NCBI GenBank assembly: GCA_021741205.1
Contig: JAIOYI010000004.1
Coordinates: 1 to 64,000, forward strand
Direction: 5' to 3'
Origin: Emcibacter sp.
Lineage (GTDB): Bacteria; Pseudomonadota; Alphaproteobacteria; Sphingomonadales; Emcibacteraceae
Length of the DNA: 64,000 nucleotides
Below the pieces are notes generated by a model. The model was not told the DNA's origin and ran no database searches. It saw only the letters and a program-made list of their open reading frames with translations. The translations under genes and the position numbers were made by a program. This document shows positions 17,264-25,927 of the stretch, one piece after another (position 1 is the stretch's first letter; the number at the start of each line of letters is the position of its first letter).

Positions 17264-17531
17264 GAGCAATATCAGACCAGATTGAATCATTCTGCCTGTT
17301 ATGATTTGGTTCAAGTTCAAGGTTTTTGACGCGGGGCGTACTGAACGTACGGCCAAGCCAAGAACCGTCGAAATTGGGCCAAAGCAAACCGGCCCGGCGG
17401 GTTTCCGTCCAGCGGGCGCCCGCTGCGTCAAGCCGCTTGATCGATGCCCCGCATCGCTCTGTACGCCTTTCCTGCCGGATCGCTACGCTGGGCGAGAAAC
17501 AGAATTAGTTCAATCTGGTCTGATATTGCTC
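17264..17531. mobile_element. MITE-like miniature element (268 bp) with TA target duplication
   Basis: The ends are perfect terminal inverted repeats of at least 23 bp: GAGCAATATCAGACCAGATT... at 17264 and its exact reverse complement ending at 17531. Both ends are flanked by TA (17262-17263 and 17532-17533), the target duplication of IS630/Tc1-mariner elements. The interior (about 17326-17500) is much more GC-rich than the surrounding genome and contains several short inverted repeats. No transposase domain is recognisable in the ORFs inside. It lies between TonB receptor 2 and the GMC oxidoreductase gene. Most likely a non-autonomous element moved in trans. Confidence 0.8.
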
Positions 17532-17607
17532 TAGATATGAAATAAGGTCTAATTCAGGCTTTGGCTTATCTGATGTAGAAGAAACTTTCAGGATATATAA
17601 AGCCTTT

Positions 17608-19170
17608 TTATGTGATGCTTGACCAGTTCTGGGTAATATAGTCAGCGGAACGTAGGGTGACCGCATGAACGGTAAAGGTTGGATTGACCCCGCCACTGGT
17701 GGGAAAAAGTCCAGCTCCTGCAATAAAAAGATTATCGATATCGTGGCATTGCCCATATGAATTGGTGATAGAATTTTTCGCCCTATCTCCCATAACGGTG
17801 CCACCCATGATATGCATGGGCCCCAAAGGTCCGTTCCAAGCCTGTCTGGCTTCTGCGGCCTTGAAAATCTCAAGGCCTTCTTGCTTGGCTCCCTGCCATA
17901 AGGCATACGAATCCTTGTGAGATGTATGATGTACTTTGGCGCTGGCCATACCATATTTATTTTTGTTCGTTGAAAGGGTTACGCGGTTTTCTTCTAAGGG
18001 TAAATCCTCAACACAGCCTGTCATGGTTCCAAAATGCTGGGCGGCATCGGTCATAAATTCGGTTAGTTTCTTGCCATAAAGACCAGGATTACTGCCGCCA
18101 AAGCCAAGCAAGTCATTGGGCTTAATGGCCTGTGCAATCATCCATTGATAACTACCGAAACCCGCTTTTCGTTTATCTTTGTTGTCATAAGAATCCTGAT
18201 TTAGCATTTGCCCGCCCGTGGCTCCCATATAGGGTTCGGTTTCTGGGGTAAATAAACCATAAACAAGGGCTGCCGCATGATTCATAATATAAGAACCCAA
18301 TAGTCCACTGCTGTTGGCAAGACCACCCTCAGCAGAATTCAAAAGTAAAGTGGGATTTTGTATGGCATTGGCGGCAAGAATAACCATGCTTGCCCTTTGG
18401 GTAATTTTCATGCCGTCTTTATTATGGTAAAGAGCACCGATCGCCTTTTTGCCGCTCTTGTCGGTTAAAATACGTGTGACCGTGGCATGATGAATAATTT
18501 TACAGCCCTGTTTTATGGCTTCTGGCAAATAGCGGGCAAGGGGATTTGCCAAAGCCTTTGTTGGGCAGCCCGCATCGCACCAGCCATCCCAAAGACAGCC
18601 TGGACGACCGTTATAATCCCTGCTATTGAGGGCAAGGGGAAGGGGAGATATTGTCTTGCCAAGTTTTCTAAAGCCTTGTGCAATAACTTCACTTTGCTGA
18701 AAGGCGGGAACAGGAGGAAGTGGGTAGGGCATTCCCTTTGGTCGCCAGACTTCAGTGGTATGATCGCCAGAAATACCAACCTCTTCTTGGATTTTATCAT
18801 AATAGGGTCTTAAATCATCATAATTTATGGGCCAGTCTAAAGCTCGTCCATAAAGGGTTTTTACCTTGAAGTCCTCTTCATGGAGCCTTGGCCAAACCGC
18901 ATAGTGATGTAAGGCAGAGCCACCAGTACCGTAACCCGAATTAAAGACATTACCAATGGGCTGTGATCCTGTTTCTTCAACGGGGTCGCCAGACCATTTC
19001 AGGCGTCTTGCCTGAATTTGTGAACTGACCAGATCATTAAGGCCTCTTTCGGGGCCCGCTTCTAATAGGATGACATTTTTTCCAGTCTTGGATAATTTGG
19101 CGGCCATCAAACTTCCTGCTGCACCAGAGCCTATGATAAGAATATCGACCTTTTCATGAGAGGGTTTCAT
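17608..19170 (-). CDS. GMC-family oxidoreductase (FAD dehydrogenase, gluconate-dehydrogenase-like)
   Basis: 520 residues. The N-terminal Rossmann motif DILIIGSGAAGSLMAAKLSKTGKNVILLEAG (first 20 residues of it suffice to bind FAD) is followed by a GTGGSALHHYAVWPRL segment, and the C-terminal GMC_oxred_C signature GVNPTFTVHAVTLRSADYI carries the expected active-site His. A Cys-rich stretch GCLWDGWCDAGCPTKAL near 190-207 is typical of the membrane-bound gluconate/sorbitol dehydrogenase large subunits. The start overlaps the stop of the subunit-3 gene by 4 bp, so the two products likely form a complex. The cytochrome c subunit of the classic three-subunit enzymes is not in this window. Substrate unknown, presumably an alcohol. 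Confidence 0.9.
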   Translation of the reverse strand: MKPSHEKVDILIIGSGAAGSLMAAKLSKTGKNVILLEAGPERGLNDLVSSQIQARRLKWSGDPVEETGSQPIGNVFNSGYGTGGSALHHYAVWPRLHEEDFKVKTLYGRALDWPINYDDLRPYYDKIQEEVGISGDHTTEVWRPKGMPYPLPPVPAFQQSEVIAQGFRKLGKTISPLPLALNSRDYNGRPGCLWDGWCDAGCPTKALANPLARYLPEAIKQGCKIIHHATVTRILTDKSGKKAIGALYHNKDGMKITQRASMVILAANAIQNPTLLLNSAEGGLANSSGLLGSYIMNHAAALVYGLFTPETEPYMGATGGQMLNQDSYDNKDKRKAGFGSYQWMIAQAIKPNDLLGFGGSNPGLYGKKLTEFMTDAAQHFGTMTGCVEDLPLEENRVTLSTNKNKYGMASAKVHHTSHKDSYALWQGAKQEGLEIFKAAEARQAWNGPLGPMHIMGGTVMGDRAKNSITNSYGQCHDIDNLFIAGAGLFPTSGGVNPTFTVHAVTLRSADYITQNWSSIT

Positions 19171-19739
19171 GATTTGATTCCCAAGTTTCGAGGGGGTTCA
19201 ATATGTGCCATATAAGGAATATCGAGGGTATCAAAACCTGCCCTTGTGCCATAAGTCACATCAATGGCATCGCTGCGTAGAACAAAATAGAAGAAAGCTG
19301 CTGGTGGAGCATTTAGCCATCCTTCAGGATTATTCTGCATGATAAGGGGGATGAATTCTGAAAGTTCCGCCTCAGAAAGATCGGTGATTTTCTTGTTATA
19401 TCTTTTTTCGATTGCCGTTTCACAGGCGGTGAGAGCCGAGAGATAAAAATCATTAAAGGGAGGATTTACTCTTAGGTAACGCAAAATCAAAAGATTGTCC
19501 TTATCATTTGCGGACAATTGATGATCAATAAAATGAGATAACCCCGCAGCATTTGCCCCAGGGACAATGGCATCTCCCAAAATATCAATGAGCAATGCCT
19601 GATCTTGGGTAAGATTTTGAAAAGGAATATTTTGTGCTTTGGCGTTTTCTGGGGTGAGCAGCTTGAATTCACTCTGAACCAAAAAACTTAACGTAAGGGC
19701 GCCACATCCAAGGGAGAATTTTCTACGACTGACTTGCAT
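19167..19739 (-). CDS. Gluconate 2-dehydrogenase subunit 3 family protein, Tat signal
   Basis: 190 residues. The N-terminus SRRKFSLGCGALTLSFLVQ is a twin-arginine signal, so the folded complex should be exported, carrying the GMC flavoprotein along. The body matches the gluconate 2-dehydrogenase gamma-chain family, with ILGDAIVPGANAAGLSHFIDHQL near 48-70 and ENPEGWLNAPPAAFFYFVLRSDAIDVTYG near 145-172. It is transcribed just after the MarR regulator (44 bp gap) and overlaps the catalytic gene. This supports a periplasmic alcohol dehydrogenase. Confidence 0.85.
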   Translation of the reverse strand: MQVSRRKFSLGCGALTLSFLVQSEFKLLTPENAKAQNIPFQNLTQDQALLIDILGDAIVPGANAAGLSHFIDHQLSANDKDNLLILRYLRVNPPFNDFYLSALTACETAIEKRYNKKITDLSEAELSEFIPLIMQNNPEGWLNAPPAAFFYFVLRSDAIDVTYGTRAGFDTLDIPYMAHIEPPRNLGIKS

Positions 19740-19783
19740 GGCTACATTCTCCCTTTTAGGGGTGAGGTAAGATTTTAGATTTT

Positions 19784-20368
19784 TTAATCTTCTTCATTAA
19801 AGGTCGGTCTGTGAGTTGCCGCAATTCTGGCTCCTTGATCGTACATTCCTGTCATAATATCCAAAATCTTACTTCCATTGGCGAATTGATCGTCTATGGC
19901 ACGAATGGCCTCTGTCATTTCGATCAGTAATCCTTTGCGAAGGGCAACGAAACGATTCACAACCTCATTTCCAGCAGGCGTCGCTCGGTAACGCACGCCC
20001 TTACGGCGCTTATCGCTTGATGTTTTTTCAACCAGTTTATCTTGGGTGAGTTTGCGGATGGAATATTGAATATTTGTATTATCATCACGGTTTAAAAGGC
20101 GGGAAATCTCCGTGATCCCCTTGGATCTGCCCCGCATGGCAATTAAGTTGAGAATGGCGCAGTCATTGGCACTCATATTAAAGCCAGATGCCGCAACCAT
20201 ACATTCCTTCATCCATCTGGAGAAACTTTCATAAGATCTCAGAAGAGAATATTCCAATTCAGTTAGGGCAATTTCATGATCATTGGTGGCAAGATGCCAA
20301 TGTCTATCCAATTCAAGCGTTTCCTTTTTTAAATTAATAATTTCTTTATCAGACATTAAATACATCAC
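19784..20368 (-). CDS. MarR-family winged-helix regulator
   Basis: 194 residues. The winged-helix core is visible at about 75-150: NDCAILNLIAMRGRSKGITEISRLLNRDD, then the recognition helix and wing NIQYSIRKLTQDKLVEKTSSDKRRKGVRYRATPAG. It has an N-terminal helical arm. It is the first gene of a run MarR, subunit 3, GMC oxidoreductase on the minus strand and probably controls that operon. Several AT-rich inverted repeats precede it (see 20499-20520). Confidence 0.82.
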   Translation of the reverse strand: MMYLMSDKEIINLKKETLELDRHWHLATNDHEIALTELEYSLLRSYESFSRWMKECMVAASGFNMSANDCAILNLIAMRGRSKGITEISRLLNRDDNTNIQYSIRKLTQDKLVEKTSSDKRRKGVRYRATPAGNEVVNRFVALRKGLLIEMTEAIRAIDDQFANGSKILDIMTGMYDQGARIAATHRPTFNEED

Positions 20369-20498
20369 CCTTTGCTATTTTTTACATGACCAAGGTAATC
20401 TGTCTTGCGTAAATTACAATATAAAATAACAATATGCGCAAATAAAATAGCAGGATACACGATTTTTTAACATATGTTTTAATAAGTAAAATAAGAAG

Positions 20499-20520
20499 TA
20501 AATAAACAGTATTTTATTTA
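20499..20520. promoter_or_regulatory. Inverted repeat upstream of the MarR gene
   Basis: TAAATAAA (20499-20506), a 6-base spacer, TTTATTTA (20513-20520). The arms are perfect and lie about 130 bp upstream of the MarR start. It may be an autoregulatory site, but the surrounding DNA is so AT-rich that chance is a real alternative. Confidence 0.25.
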
Positions 20521-20589
20521 TATTATGATTATAGTGGAATAGCAAAGTAAAAAAATAGAGAATTCACCTCTTAGAAGCCTAGATGTTCA

Positions 20590-20700
20590 TCACGACCCGA
20601 AGGGCAGGGTGGCGCCGAGCAGCATAGTGTACCCCAATCCATGCTCAGATATAGCACGAATCCTGTCAGAGATATATTGGGTTGCCGCCAAAGAATTTAA
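20590..20700 (-). pseudogene. Possible 3' remnant of a luciferase-like (LLM) flavin oxidoreductase gene
   Basis: One minus-strand frame reads LAATQYISDRIRAISEHGLG then YTMLLGATLPFGS and a TGA at 20590-20592. The AERIRAL-AEAGVDHxxL pattern is typical of the C-terminus of LLM-class monooxygenases. There is no upstream part: on the 5' side the sequence runs straight into the end of the PYROXD2-like gene in another frame. The patch is more GC-rich than the adjoining gap. This looks like a deletion scar. The family call rests on about 35 residues and is weak. Confidence 0.3.
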
Positions 20701-22271
20701 CGATCCCGAATGATTTCTTTTGCGGAATTATGACCGGGGGCCCCCGTAACGCCGCCGCCAGGGTGGGTTCCAGAACCGCACATATACAATCCCTTTATAG
20801 GAGAGCGATAGTTGCCATGACCTAAAATTGGGCGGGCGCTGAACATTTGGTCCAATGATAGATTGCCGTGCATGATGTCCCCTTTCGTCAGACCAAAGGT
20901 TCTTTCAAGATCAAGAGGGCTTAGAATTTGTCGCCCAAGAATAAGTTTCTTGAAGCCGGGGGCAAATTTTTCAACCTGATCAATAATCGCATCAGCGGCC
21001 ACCTCACGGTGGGTATCCCAATCCACATCAGGATCAAATTGTTGGCAGAAAAGACTTGCCACATGCTGCCCCTCGGGCGCAAGTGTGTTGTCTAAGGTGG
21101 AGGGGATGAGCATTTCAATAATGGGTGCTTTGGACCAGCCATGCTCTTTCGCATCACGGAAAGCCTTATCCAGATAGGCCATGGTTGGGGCGATGACTAT
21201 GCCGCCCGTTAAATGATCCGCCGTTGCCCTCTTCTGTTGCATAAGGCAGGTGAATTTGGGCAGGTCTTTTAACGCCACATTCATGCGGAAAGTGCCAGAG
21301 CCATTTTTGTAATGTTTCATCCGCCGACTGAAATCGGTTGGCATATGCTTTTCATCAACCATTTTATTATAGAGTAAGCTTGGATTAACATTAGCCGCAA
21401 TTATTTTTGCTCTGATCACGGTTCCGTCTTCTAAAATGACTCCGCAAGCTTGATCATTTTCAATCAGTATTTTACTTACGGTACGATCTGTTTCAATTTC
21501 TGCGCCAGCTGCCATAGCGGATTTCGCCATGGCTTGGGTGATGGCGCCCATACCACCAATGGCATGTCCCCAAACGCCTTTTTTGCCATTTACCTCGCCA
21601 AAGGCATGATGCATTAAAACATAGGCAGAACCAGGTGTTTGTGTATCCGCATAATTGCCAACCACACCATCAAAGGCAAAGGCGCCTTTCACATATTCAT
21701 TTTCAAAATAAAGATTTAAGAAGTCAGAGACATTTTTTGTAAAAATGTCCATAACAATTCTTTCATTTTCAAGGGAAAGTTTTCGCAAGCGATTGCCAAA
21801 TTTTGCAGCCTTGAATATATCTCTTATGCCTCCGCCTACATTAGGTGGAGTTTCCAGAATAAAATCCCGAATGAGACTTGCTACCATTTCAATGTCTCTG
21901 AAATAACGCTCTAACGCTGCGGCATCTTTCTCGGAAAATAAGGCAATCTCAGCTTTTAAATTCTCATGTCCGACGACAAAAGACAGGTAATTACCGTTCT
22001 CATGGGGCCACAGATTGTTTACTCGTCTTTCGACAATTTTAAGACCATAGTCATGCAATTTTAAATCTGCGATAATTTTTGGGTTGAGCAAGCTTACCGT
22101 ATAGGCCGCCACCGAATTTTTAAAGCCAGGGTGAAATTCTTCCGTAACGGCGGCACCGCCAACCACATGACGCCTTTCCAGAACACGAACTTTCAGTCCT
22201 GATTTTGCTAAATAATGTGCGCAGACAAGACCATTGTGTCCGCCGCCGATGATGATGGCATCAAGTGTCAT
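20697..22271 (-). CDS. FAD-dependent oxidoreductase, PYROXD2/phytoene-desaturase-like (1)
   Basis: 524 residues. The N-terminal dinucleotide motif DAIIIGGGHNGLVCAHYLAK is followed by VLERRHVVGGAAVTEE, as in the PYROXD2 (CrtI-like) branch. A central IGGMGAITQAMAKSAMAAGAEI segment and the C-terminal YMCGSGTHPGGGVTGAPGHN complete the family hallmarks. Members are amine- or carotenoid-type desaturases with mostly unknown substrates. A second copy is encoded at 30689-32317; each is associated with a Rieske oxygenase gene. This copy is divergent from its Rieske partner across 140 bp that contain a perfect inverted repeat. No signal peptide. Confidence 0.85.
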   Translation of the reverse strand: MTLDAIIIGGGHNGLVCAHYLAKSGLKVRVLERRHVVGGAAVTEEFHPGFKNSVAAYTVSLLNPKIIADLKLHDYGLKIVERRVNNLWPHENGNYLSFVVGHENLKAEIALFSEKDAAALERYFRDIEMVASLIRDFILETPPNVGGGIRDIFKAAKFGNRLRKLSLENERIVMDIFTKNVSDFLNLYFENEYVKGAFAFDGVVGNYADTQTPGSAYVLMHHAFGEVNGKKGVWGHAIGGMGAITQAMAKSAMAAGAEIETDRTVSKILIENDQACGVILEDGTVIRAKIIAANVNPSLLYNKMVDEKHMPTDFSRRMKHYKNGSGTFRMNVALKDLPKFTCLMQQKRATADHLTGGIVIAPTMAYLDKAFRDAKEHGWSKAPIIEMLIPSTLDNTLAPEGQHVASLFCQQFDPDVDWDTHREVAADAIIDQVEKFAPGFKKLILGRQILSPLDLERTFGLTKGDIMHGNLSLDQMFSARPILGHGNYRSPIKGLYMCGSGTHPGGGVTGAPGHNSAKEIIRDR

Positions 22272-22320
22272 AAAAATCCCCTTTGTTTTATTTTATATGG
22301 CATTTATATTGTACAACCAC

Positions 22321-22347
22321 ACCGCTTTGTCAATAATATAAAGCGGT
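22321..22347. promoter_or_regulatory. Candidate operator between divergent PYROXD2-like and Rieske genes
   Basis: ACCGCTTT (22321-22328), an 11-base AT-rich spacer, AAAGCGGT (22340-22347). The arms are perfect and the GC content stands out from the surroundings. The position, 49 bp upstream of one start and 65 bp upstream of the other, suits a site controlling both directions. The TetR or MarR products encoded nearby are candidate binders. Confidence 0.45.
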
Positions 22348-22411
22348 AACGGATAGGAATGCGGAAAATTAAATTTATGGCGGTGCCTCATATGATCACA
22401 AGGATATTGTT

Positions 22412-23593
22412 ATGCTGAAAAAACTCATTAATGACTATCAATATGGCTTTTCTTTGGAGCAAGATTTTTACACAGACCCAGAAATTTATAAGGCAGAGAT
22501 TGAAAATATATTTCTGAAAAGCTGGTTATTTGCGGGCCATGCATCACAAATTCCAAATTCTGGTGATTTTTTTCTGTTCGAATTTGATCAAGAATCCATA
22601 ATTATTGTAAGAACAAAAGACGGCGCAATCAAAGCTCATCTTAATGTCTGCCGCCATAGAGGATCGCATATTTGCCTAGAGAAAAAAGGCACAGCAAAGG
22701 CTTTTACCTGTCCCTACCATGCGTGGAGTTATGATTTGAAAGGCTCGCTGATCAGCGCTCGCTTAATGAGCGATGATTTTGACAAGTCAGACAATGGGTT
22801 ACATCAAGCGCATGTTGAACTTATTGGGGGCTTGATTTTTATCAGCCTTGCGGAAAAGCCATTATCACTTAAGGCCATGCGAGACGATCTAGGTGATGTT
22901 TTTGATACATTTGGCTTTGACAACATGAAACTCGCGGCACAGAAATCTTTTCCTATCGCCGCCAATTGGAAGCTTGCGGTGGAAAATTATCAGGAATGCT
23001 ACCATTGTGCACCTTCTCATCAGGAATTTGCAAAAGTACATGCCATGGCTGCATCGCCTGCAATATTTAAAAAGAATAAAGAAAATTACTTAGATAGAGC
23101 GGATGAAAATATTAGGACAAAAGAATCCAGCTATTATTTTGACTTGGCAAAGAACGGCGAAGAAGGATACCAATATGGGCGTAACCCCTTGCTGGAGGGT
23201 AAGAAAACTGGCAGTTTTGATGGAGAAGGGCTTGCCCCTTTTCTCGGAAAAATTACGGCCTATGACGGCGGCGCATCCGAATTTATGGTGGGACCCGTTA
23301 ATTTCTTTCTAATTTATAACGATCATATGCTTGGTTATCGATTTATGCCCATGTCACACGGTACGTGCTGTTGTGACGTATTCTGGTTTGTACGAGATGA
23401 TGCCATCGAAGGTAAAGATTATGATGTTGAAAAACTTACTTGGCTTTGGGATATTACCACCCAAGCGGATGAACAAATTATTATCAATAATCAGAAAGGT
23501 GTGGCGTCTCATTTTTATAAACCAGGAAAACTATCTGAGATGGAACATTTTGAGCAAAATTTCTTGAATTGGTATTTAAAAACAATGCGTTGA
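22412..23593 (+). CDS. Rieske non-heme iron oxygenase alpha subunit (1)
   Basis: 393 residues. The Rieske [2Fe-2S] ligands are Cys80/His82 (CRHRGSH) and Cys100/His103 (CPYHAW). The mononuclear iron site shows ENYQECYHCAPSH (His198, His203), with an Asp expected near DEQIIINNQ (~360). The length and the ENYxECYHC form fit the oxygenases that demethylate betaines and carnitine (GbcA/Stc2/CntA type) as well as aromatic-ring oxygenases. A reductase partner is not encoded in the window. It converges on the TetR gene, with stops 3 bp apart, and is divergent from PYROXD2-like (1). Confidence 0.9.
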   Translation: MLKKLINDYQYGFSLEQDFYTDPEIYKAEIENIFLKSWLFAGHASQIPNSGDFFLFEFDQESIIIVRTKDGAIKAHLNVCRHRGSHICLEKKGTAKAFTCPYHAWSYDLKGSLISARLMSDDFDKSDNGLHQAHVELIGGLIFISLAEKPLSLKAMRDDLGDVFDTFGFDNMKLAAQKSFPIAANWKLAVENYQECYHCAPSHQEFAKVHAMAASPAIFKKNKENYLDRADENIRTKESSYYFDLAKNGEEGYQYGRNPLLEGKKTGSFDGEGLAPFLGKITAYDGGASEFMVGPVNFFLIYNDHMLGYRFMPMSHGTCCCDVFWFVRDDAIEGKDYDVEKLTWLWDITTQADEQIIINNQKGVASHFYKPGKLSEMEHFEQNFLNWYLKTMR

Positions 23594-23596
23594 GAG

Positions 23597-24184
23597 CTAC
23601 TCTAGGAGAACTTTATCGTAATAGGCGCTCCATTTTTCCCGCTCCGCAGGTGTTTCGTGAATATCTAGGGTATAATAACCAACTTGGTGATAATAAGTTA
23701 TGCGCGCACGAATATGGGCGGCGTTTGGTTCAAAGCCATATTGAATAAACATTTCAGTGAGTGCGGCAATGCGTGTGTTGTCCATCTCTTTAACGAGTTT
23801 GGCGACCTTTTTATCATGTCTGGCCCAGTCACGCATGGCGGAATCAAATTTAGGAAAATAATGTTTTTCTTCCGTTAATAGATCAGAAAAATATTTAAAA
23901 TCTTCCTTGTTGCCTCGGCGTCCAGACAATTCTATGGCTTCAAGCATAGGTTTTGTATTGGTTTCTTTCCAATCTTCAATAAGAGCGGAAAGTAGGTCCG
24001 CCCGATTTTTGAAGTGCCAATAGAAACTACCGCGGGTAACTTTGAGTTTACGGGCAAGAAGATCAATTTTAACCCGGTCAATGCCGTTGGCGATAAGCGT
24101 ATCTCGGGCGGCATTTAGCCACGTGTCTTTACTGACACGCCATAGGTCGCGTTGCGAATTATTGGTTTTTTTATCCTTTTCCAT
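23597..24184 (-). CDS. TetR-family transcriptional regulator
   Basis: 195 residues. The N-terminal helix-turn-helix is IDLLARKLKVTRGSFYWHFKNRADLLSALI (residues ~40-69). The rest is the variable ligand-binding core. The gene is divergent from soxBDAG across 177 bp and convergent with Rieske (1). By position it is the best candidate repressor for the sox operon and perhaps for the Rieske/PYROXD2 genes. A palindromic ATACA-N4-TGTAT lies between it and soxB. Confidence 0.88.
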   Translation of the reverse strand: MEKDKKTNNSQRDLWRVSKDTWLNAARDTLIANGIDRVKIDLLARKLKVTRGSFYWHFKNRADLLSALIEDWKETNTKPMLEAIELSGRRGNKEDFKYFSDLLTEEKHYFPKFDSAMRDWARHDKKVAKLVKEMDNTRIAALTEMFIQYGFEPNAAHIRARITYYHQVGYYTLDIHETPAEREKWSAYYDKVLLE

Positions 24185-24268
24185 AAAACCTATATGGAGA
24201 ATGATTTTTCAGACGTCAAGCTCTTACTATTAATATTCTATTATGTTTTTATAATATATCAAAGAAAG

Positions 24269-24282
24269 ATACAGTAGTGTAT
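24269..24282. promoter_or_regulatory. ATACA-N4-TGTAT palindrome between tetR and soxB
   Basis: ATACA GTAG TGTAT, 85 bp from the tetR start and 80 bp from the soxB start. Further TGTAT and ATACA half sites lie nearby, including TGTTGTAT at 24290-24297 paired with ATACAACA at 24338-24345. The same core and spacing occurs inside the long repeat at 32378-32421, and partially at 37279-37292. Confidence 0.4.
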
Positions 24283-24361
24283 TGTATGTTGTTGTATATT
24301 TTGGGCGAAGAGTATATGTTGTCTGTGGGGCTGAAGAATACAACATTTAGTACAGGATAGA

Positions 24362-25615
24362 ATGAGTAAATATTCAATTTTTTCTTTGGTAAAGGGTGCG
24401 GCAGACGGCCATATGAAGTGGCCTCTGATGTGGCGCGCCCCTGATTTGAAGCCCAAATATGATGTGGTCATTATTGGTGGCGGCGGACATGGGTTGGCAA
24501 CGGCATATTATCTGGCTAAAGTTTATGGCATACGCAATGTGGCGGTTATTGAAAAAGGCTGGATTGGTGGTGGTAACACGGGACGTAATACGACTATCGT
24601 GCGGTCCAACTATTATTATCCAGAGAGCGCGGCCATATATGATTTCTCATTACGTCTATACGAAGGATTGTCTCAAGATCTGAATTTTAACATTATGCTT
24701 AGTCAAAGGGGTGAACTCACCTTGGCTCAAAGCCCAGAAGCTGTAGAAATTCAGCAGAGGCAAGTCAATGCAATGCGGCTCAATAATATTGATGCTGAAT
24801 ATATTACCGTTGCACAGCTCGCTCAGTTAGAACCCCTTTTAAATCTATCGCCCAATAGTCGGTTTCCTGTCCTTGGCGGAACATTACAGCGGCGCGGGGG
24901 GACGGTTCGCCATGATGCGGTGGCATGGGGGTATGCGCGGGCTGCGGATCGCCTAGGGGTTGATATTATACAAAATTGCGAGGTGACTGGCTTTAAGCGA
25001 AATAGTTTGGGTGCCATTGAGGGCGTTGAAACGACGAAAGGTACGGTGTTGACATCAAAAGTTGGCATGGCGGTTGCGGGACATTCATCGGTTTTGGCGG
25101 CGCGTGCTGGATTTCGGCTGCCCGTTTCGAGTTTTGCGTTGCAAGCAATGGTAACCGAACCCGTGAAGCCAACGGTTAATACAGTGGTATCATCCCTTAT
25201 GACGGGCGTTTATATCAGCCAATCGGACAAAGGTGAGTTGGTGATTGGCGGAATGCTTGATCGTTTTCCCTCCTATGGGCAGCGGGGGAGTTTTGCCACA
25301 ACAGAGGCCGTTCTTGCGGGGATTTTAGAGATGTTTCCATGTTTTAGCCGTTTAAGAATAATGCGGCAGTGGGCGGGCATTGTGGATTATACCCATGATT
25401 CATCTCCGATTATCGGCCCATCTCCCGTGCCAGGCTTATATCTTAATTGCGGATGGGGCGGTGGTGGATTTAAGGCAATTCCAGCGGGGGGATATTGTTT
25501 GGCGCATATTTTAGCAACAGGAGTGTCACATGCTTTTGCCGAACCTTTTTCACTTGATCGTTTCCGTACGGGAGCCTTGATTGATGAAGCGGCGGCGGCG
25601 GGTATTGAACATTGA
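24362..25615 (+). CDS. soxB: Sarcosine oxidase beta subunit, SoxB
   Basis: 417 residues. The start MSKYSIFSLVKGAADGHMKWPLMWRAPDLKPKYDVVIIGGGGHGLATAYYLAK (only its beginning is needed) is the diagnostic N-terminus of heterotetrameric sarcosine oxidase beta. It is followed by EKGWIGGGNTGRNTTIVRSNY around the His that carries covalent FMN in the family. The DAO fold ends with LNCGWGGGGFKAIPAGGYCLAH. It oxidises sarcosine (or a related N-methyl amine) to glycine, with formaldehyde passed to tetrahydrofolate and production of H2O2. First gene of soxBDAG; soxD follows after 9 bp. Confidence 0.96.
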   Translation: MSKYSIFSLVKGAADGHMKWPLMWRAPDLKPKYDVVIIGGGGHGLATAYYLAKVYGIRNVAVIEKGWIGGGNTGRNTTIVRSNYYYPESAAIYDFSLRLYEGLSQDLNFNIMLSQRGELTLAQSPEAVEIQQRQVNAMRLNNIDAEYITVAQLAQLEPLLNLSPNSRFPVLGGTLQRRGGTVRHDAVAWGYARAADRLGVDIIQNCEVTGFKRNSLGAIEGVETTKGTVLTSKVGMAVAGHSSVLAARAGFRLPVSSFALQAMVTEPVKPTVNTVVSSLMTGVYISQSDKGELVIGGMLDRFPSYGQRGSFATTEAVLAGILEMFPCFSRLRIMRQWAGIVDYTHDSSPIIGPSPVPGLYLNCGWGGGGFKAIPAGGYCLAHILATGVSHAFAEPFSLDRFRTGALIDEAAAAGIEH

Positions 25616-25624
25616 GAGTTTATT

Positions 25625-25927
25625 ATGCATTATATTGATTGTCCTTGGTGTGGATTGAGAGATGAGAGCGAGTTTTCATACGGCGGGCCCGCTGATTTGA
25701 TTCGACCAACGCTTGCGGATGATGTCAGTGATCAGGAATGGGCTGACTATCTTTTCACCCGAGACAATCCCTGCGGAGAACATCATGAACGATGGGTGCA
25801 TACCTTTGGCTGTGGGCAGTGGCTCAGGCTTGTTCGTGATACGTTATCTCATAAAATATTACGGGTTGATGTTCTCAGAAAAAAACAGAATATTTTCCCT
25901 AATATTACAGATGAGAGGGGAATATGA
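25625..25927 (+). CDS. soxD: Sarcosine oxidase delta subunit, SoxD
   Basis: 100 residues, the normal length. The zinc site is intact: CPWCG at residues 6-10 and the ERWVHTFGCGQWL segment providing His and Cys. SoxD is a small structural subunit of the heterotetramer. It overlaps the soxA start by 4 bp (ATGA at 25924-25927). Confidence 0.95.
   Translation: MHYIDCPWCGLRDESEFSYGGPADLIRPTLADDVSDQEWADYLFTRDNPCGEHHERWVHTFGCGQWLRLVRDTLSHKILRVDVLRKKQNIFPNITDERGI

Noticed and set aside
17301-17534. Protein-coding genes inside the MITE-like element
   Set aside because: Open frames exist because the interior is GC-rich, but no transposase or other domain is recognisable and the frames end within the terminal repeat.
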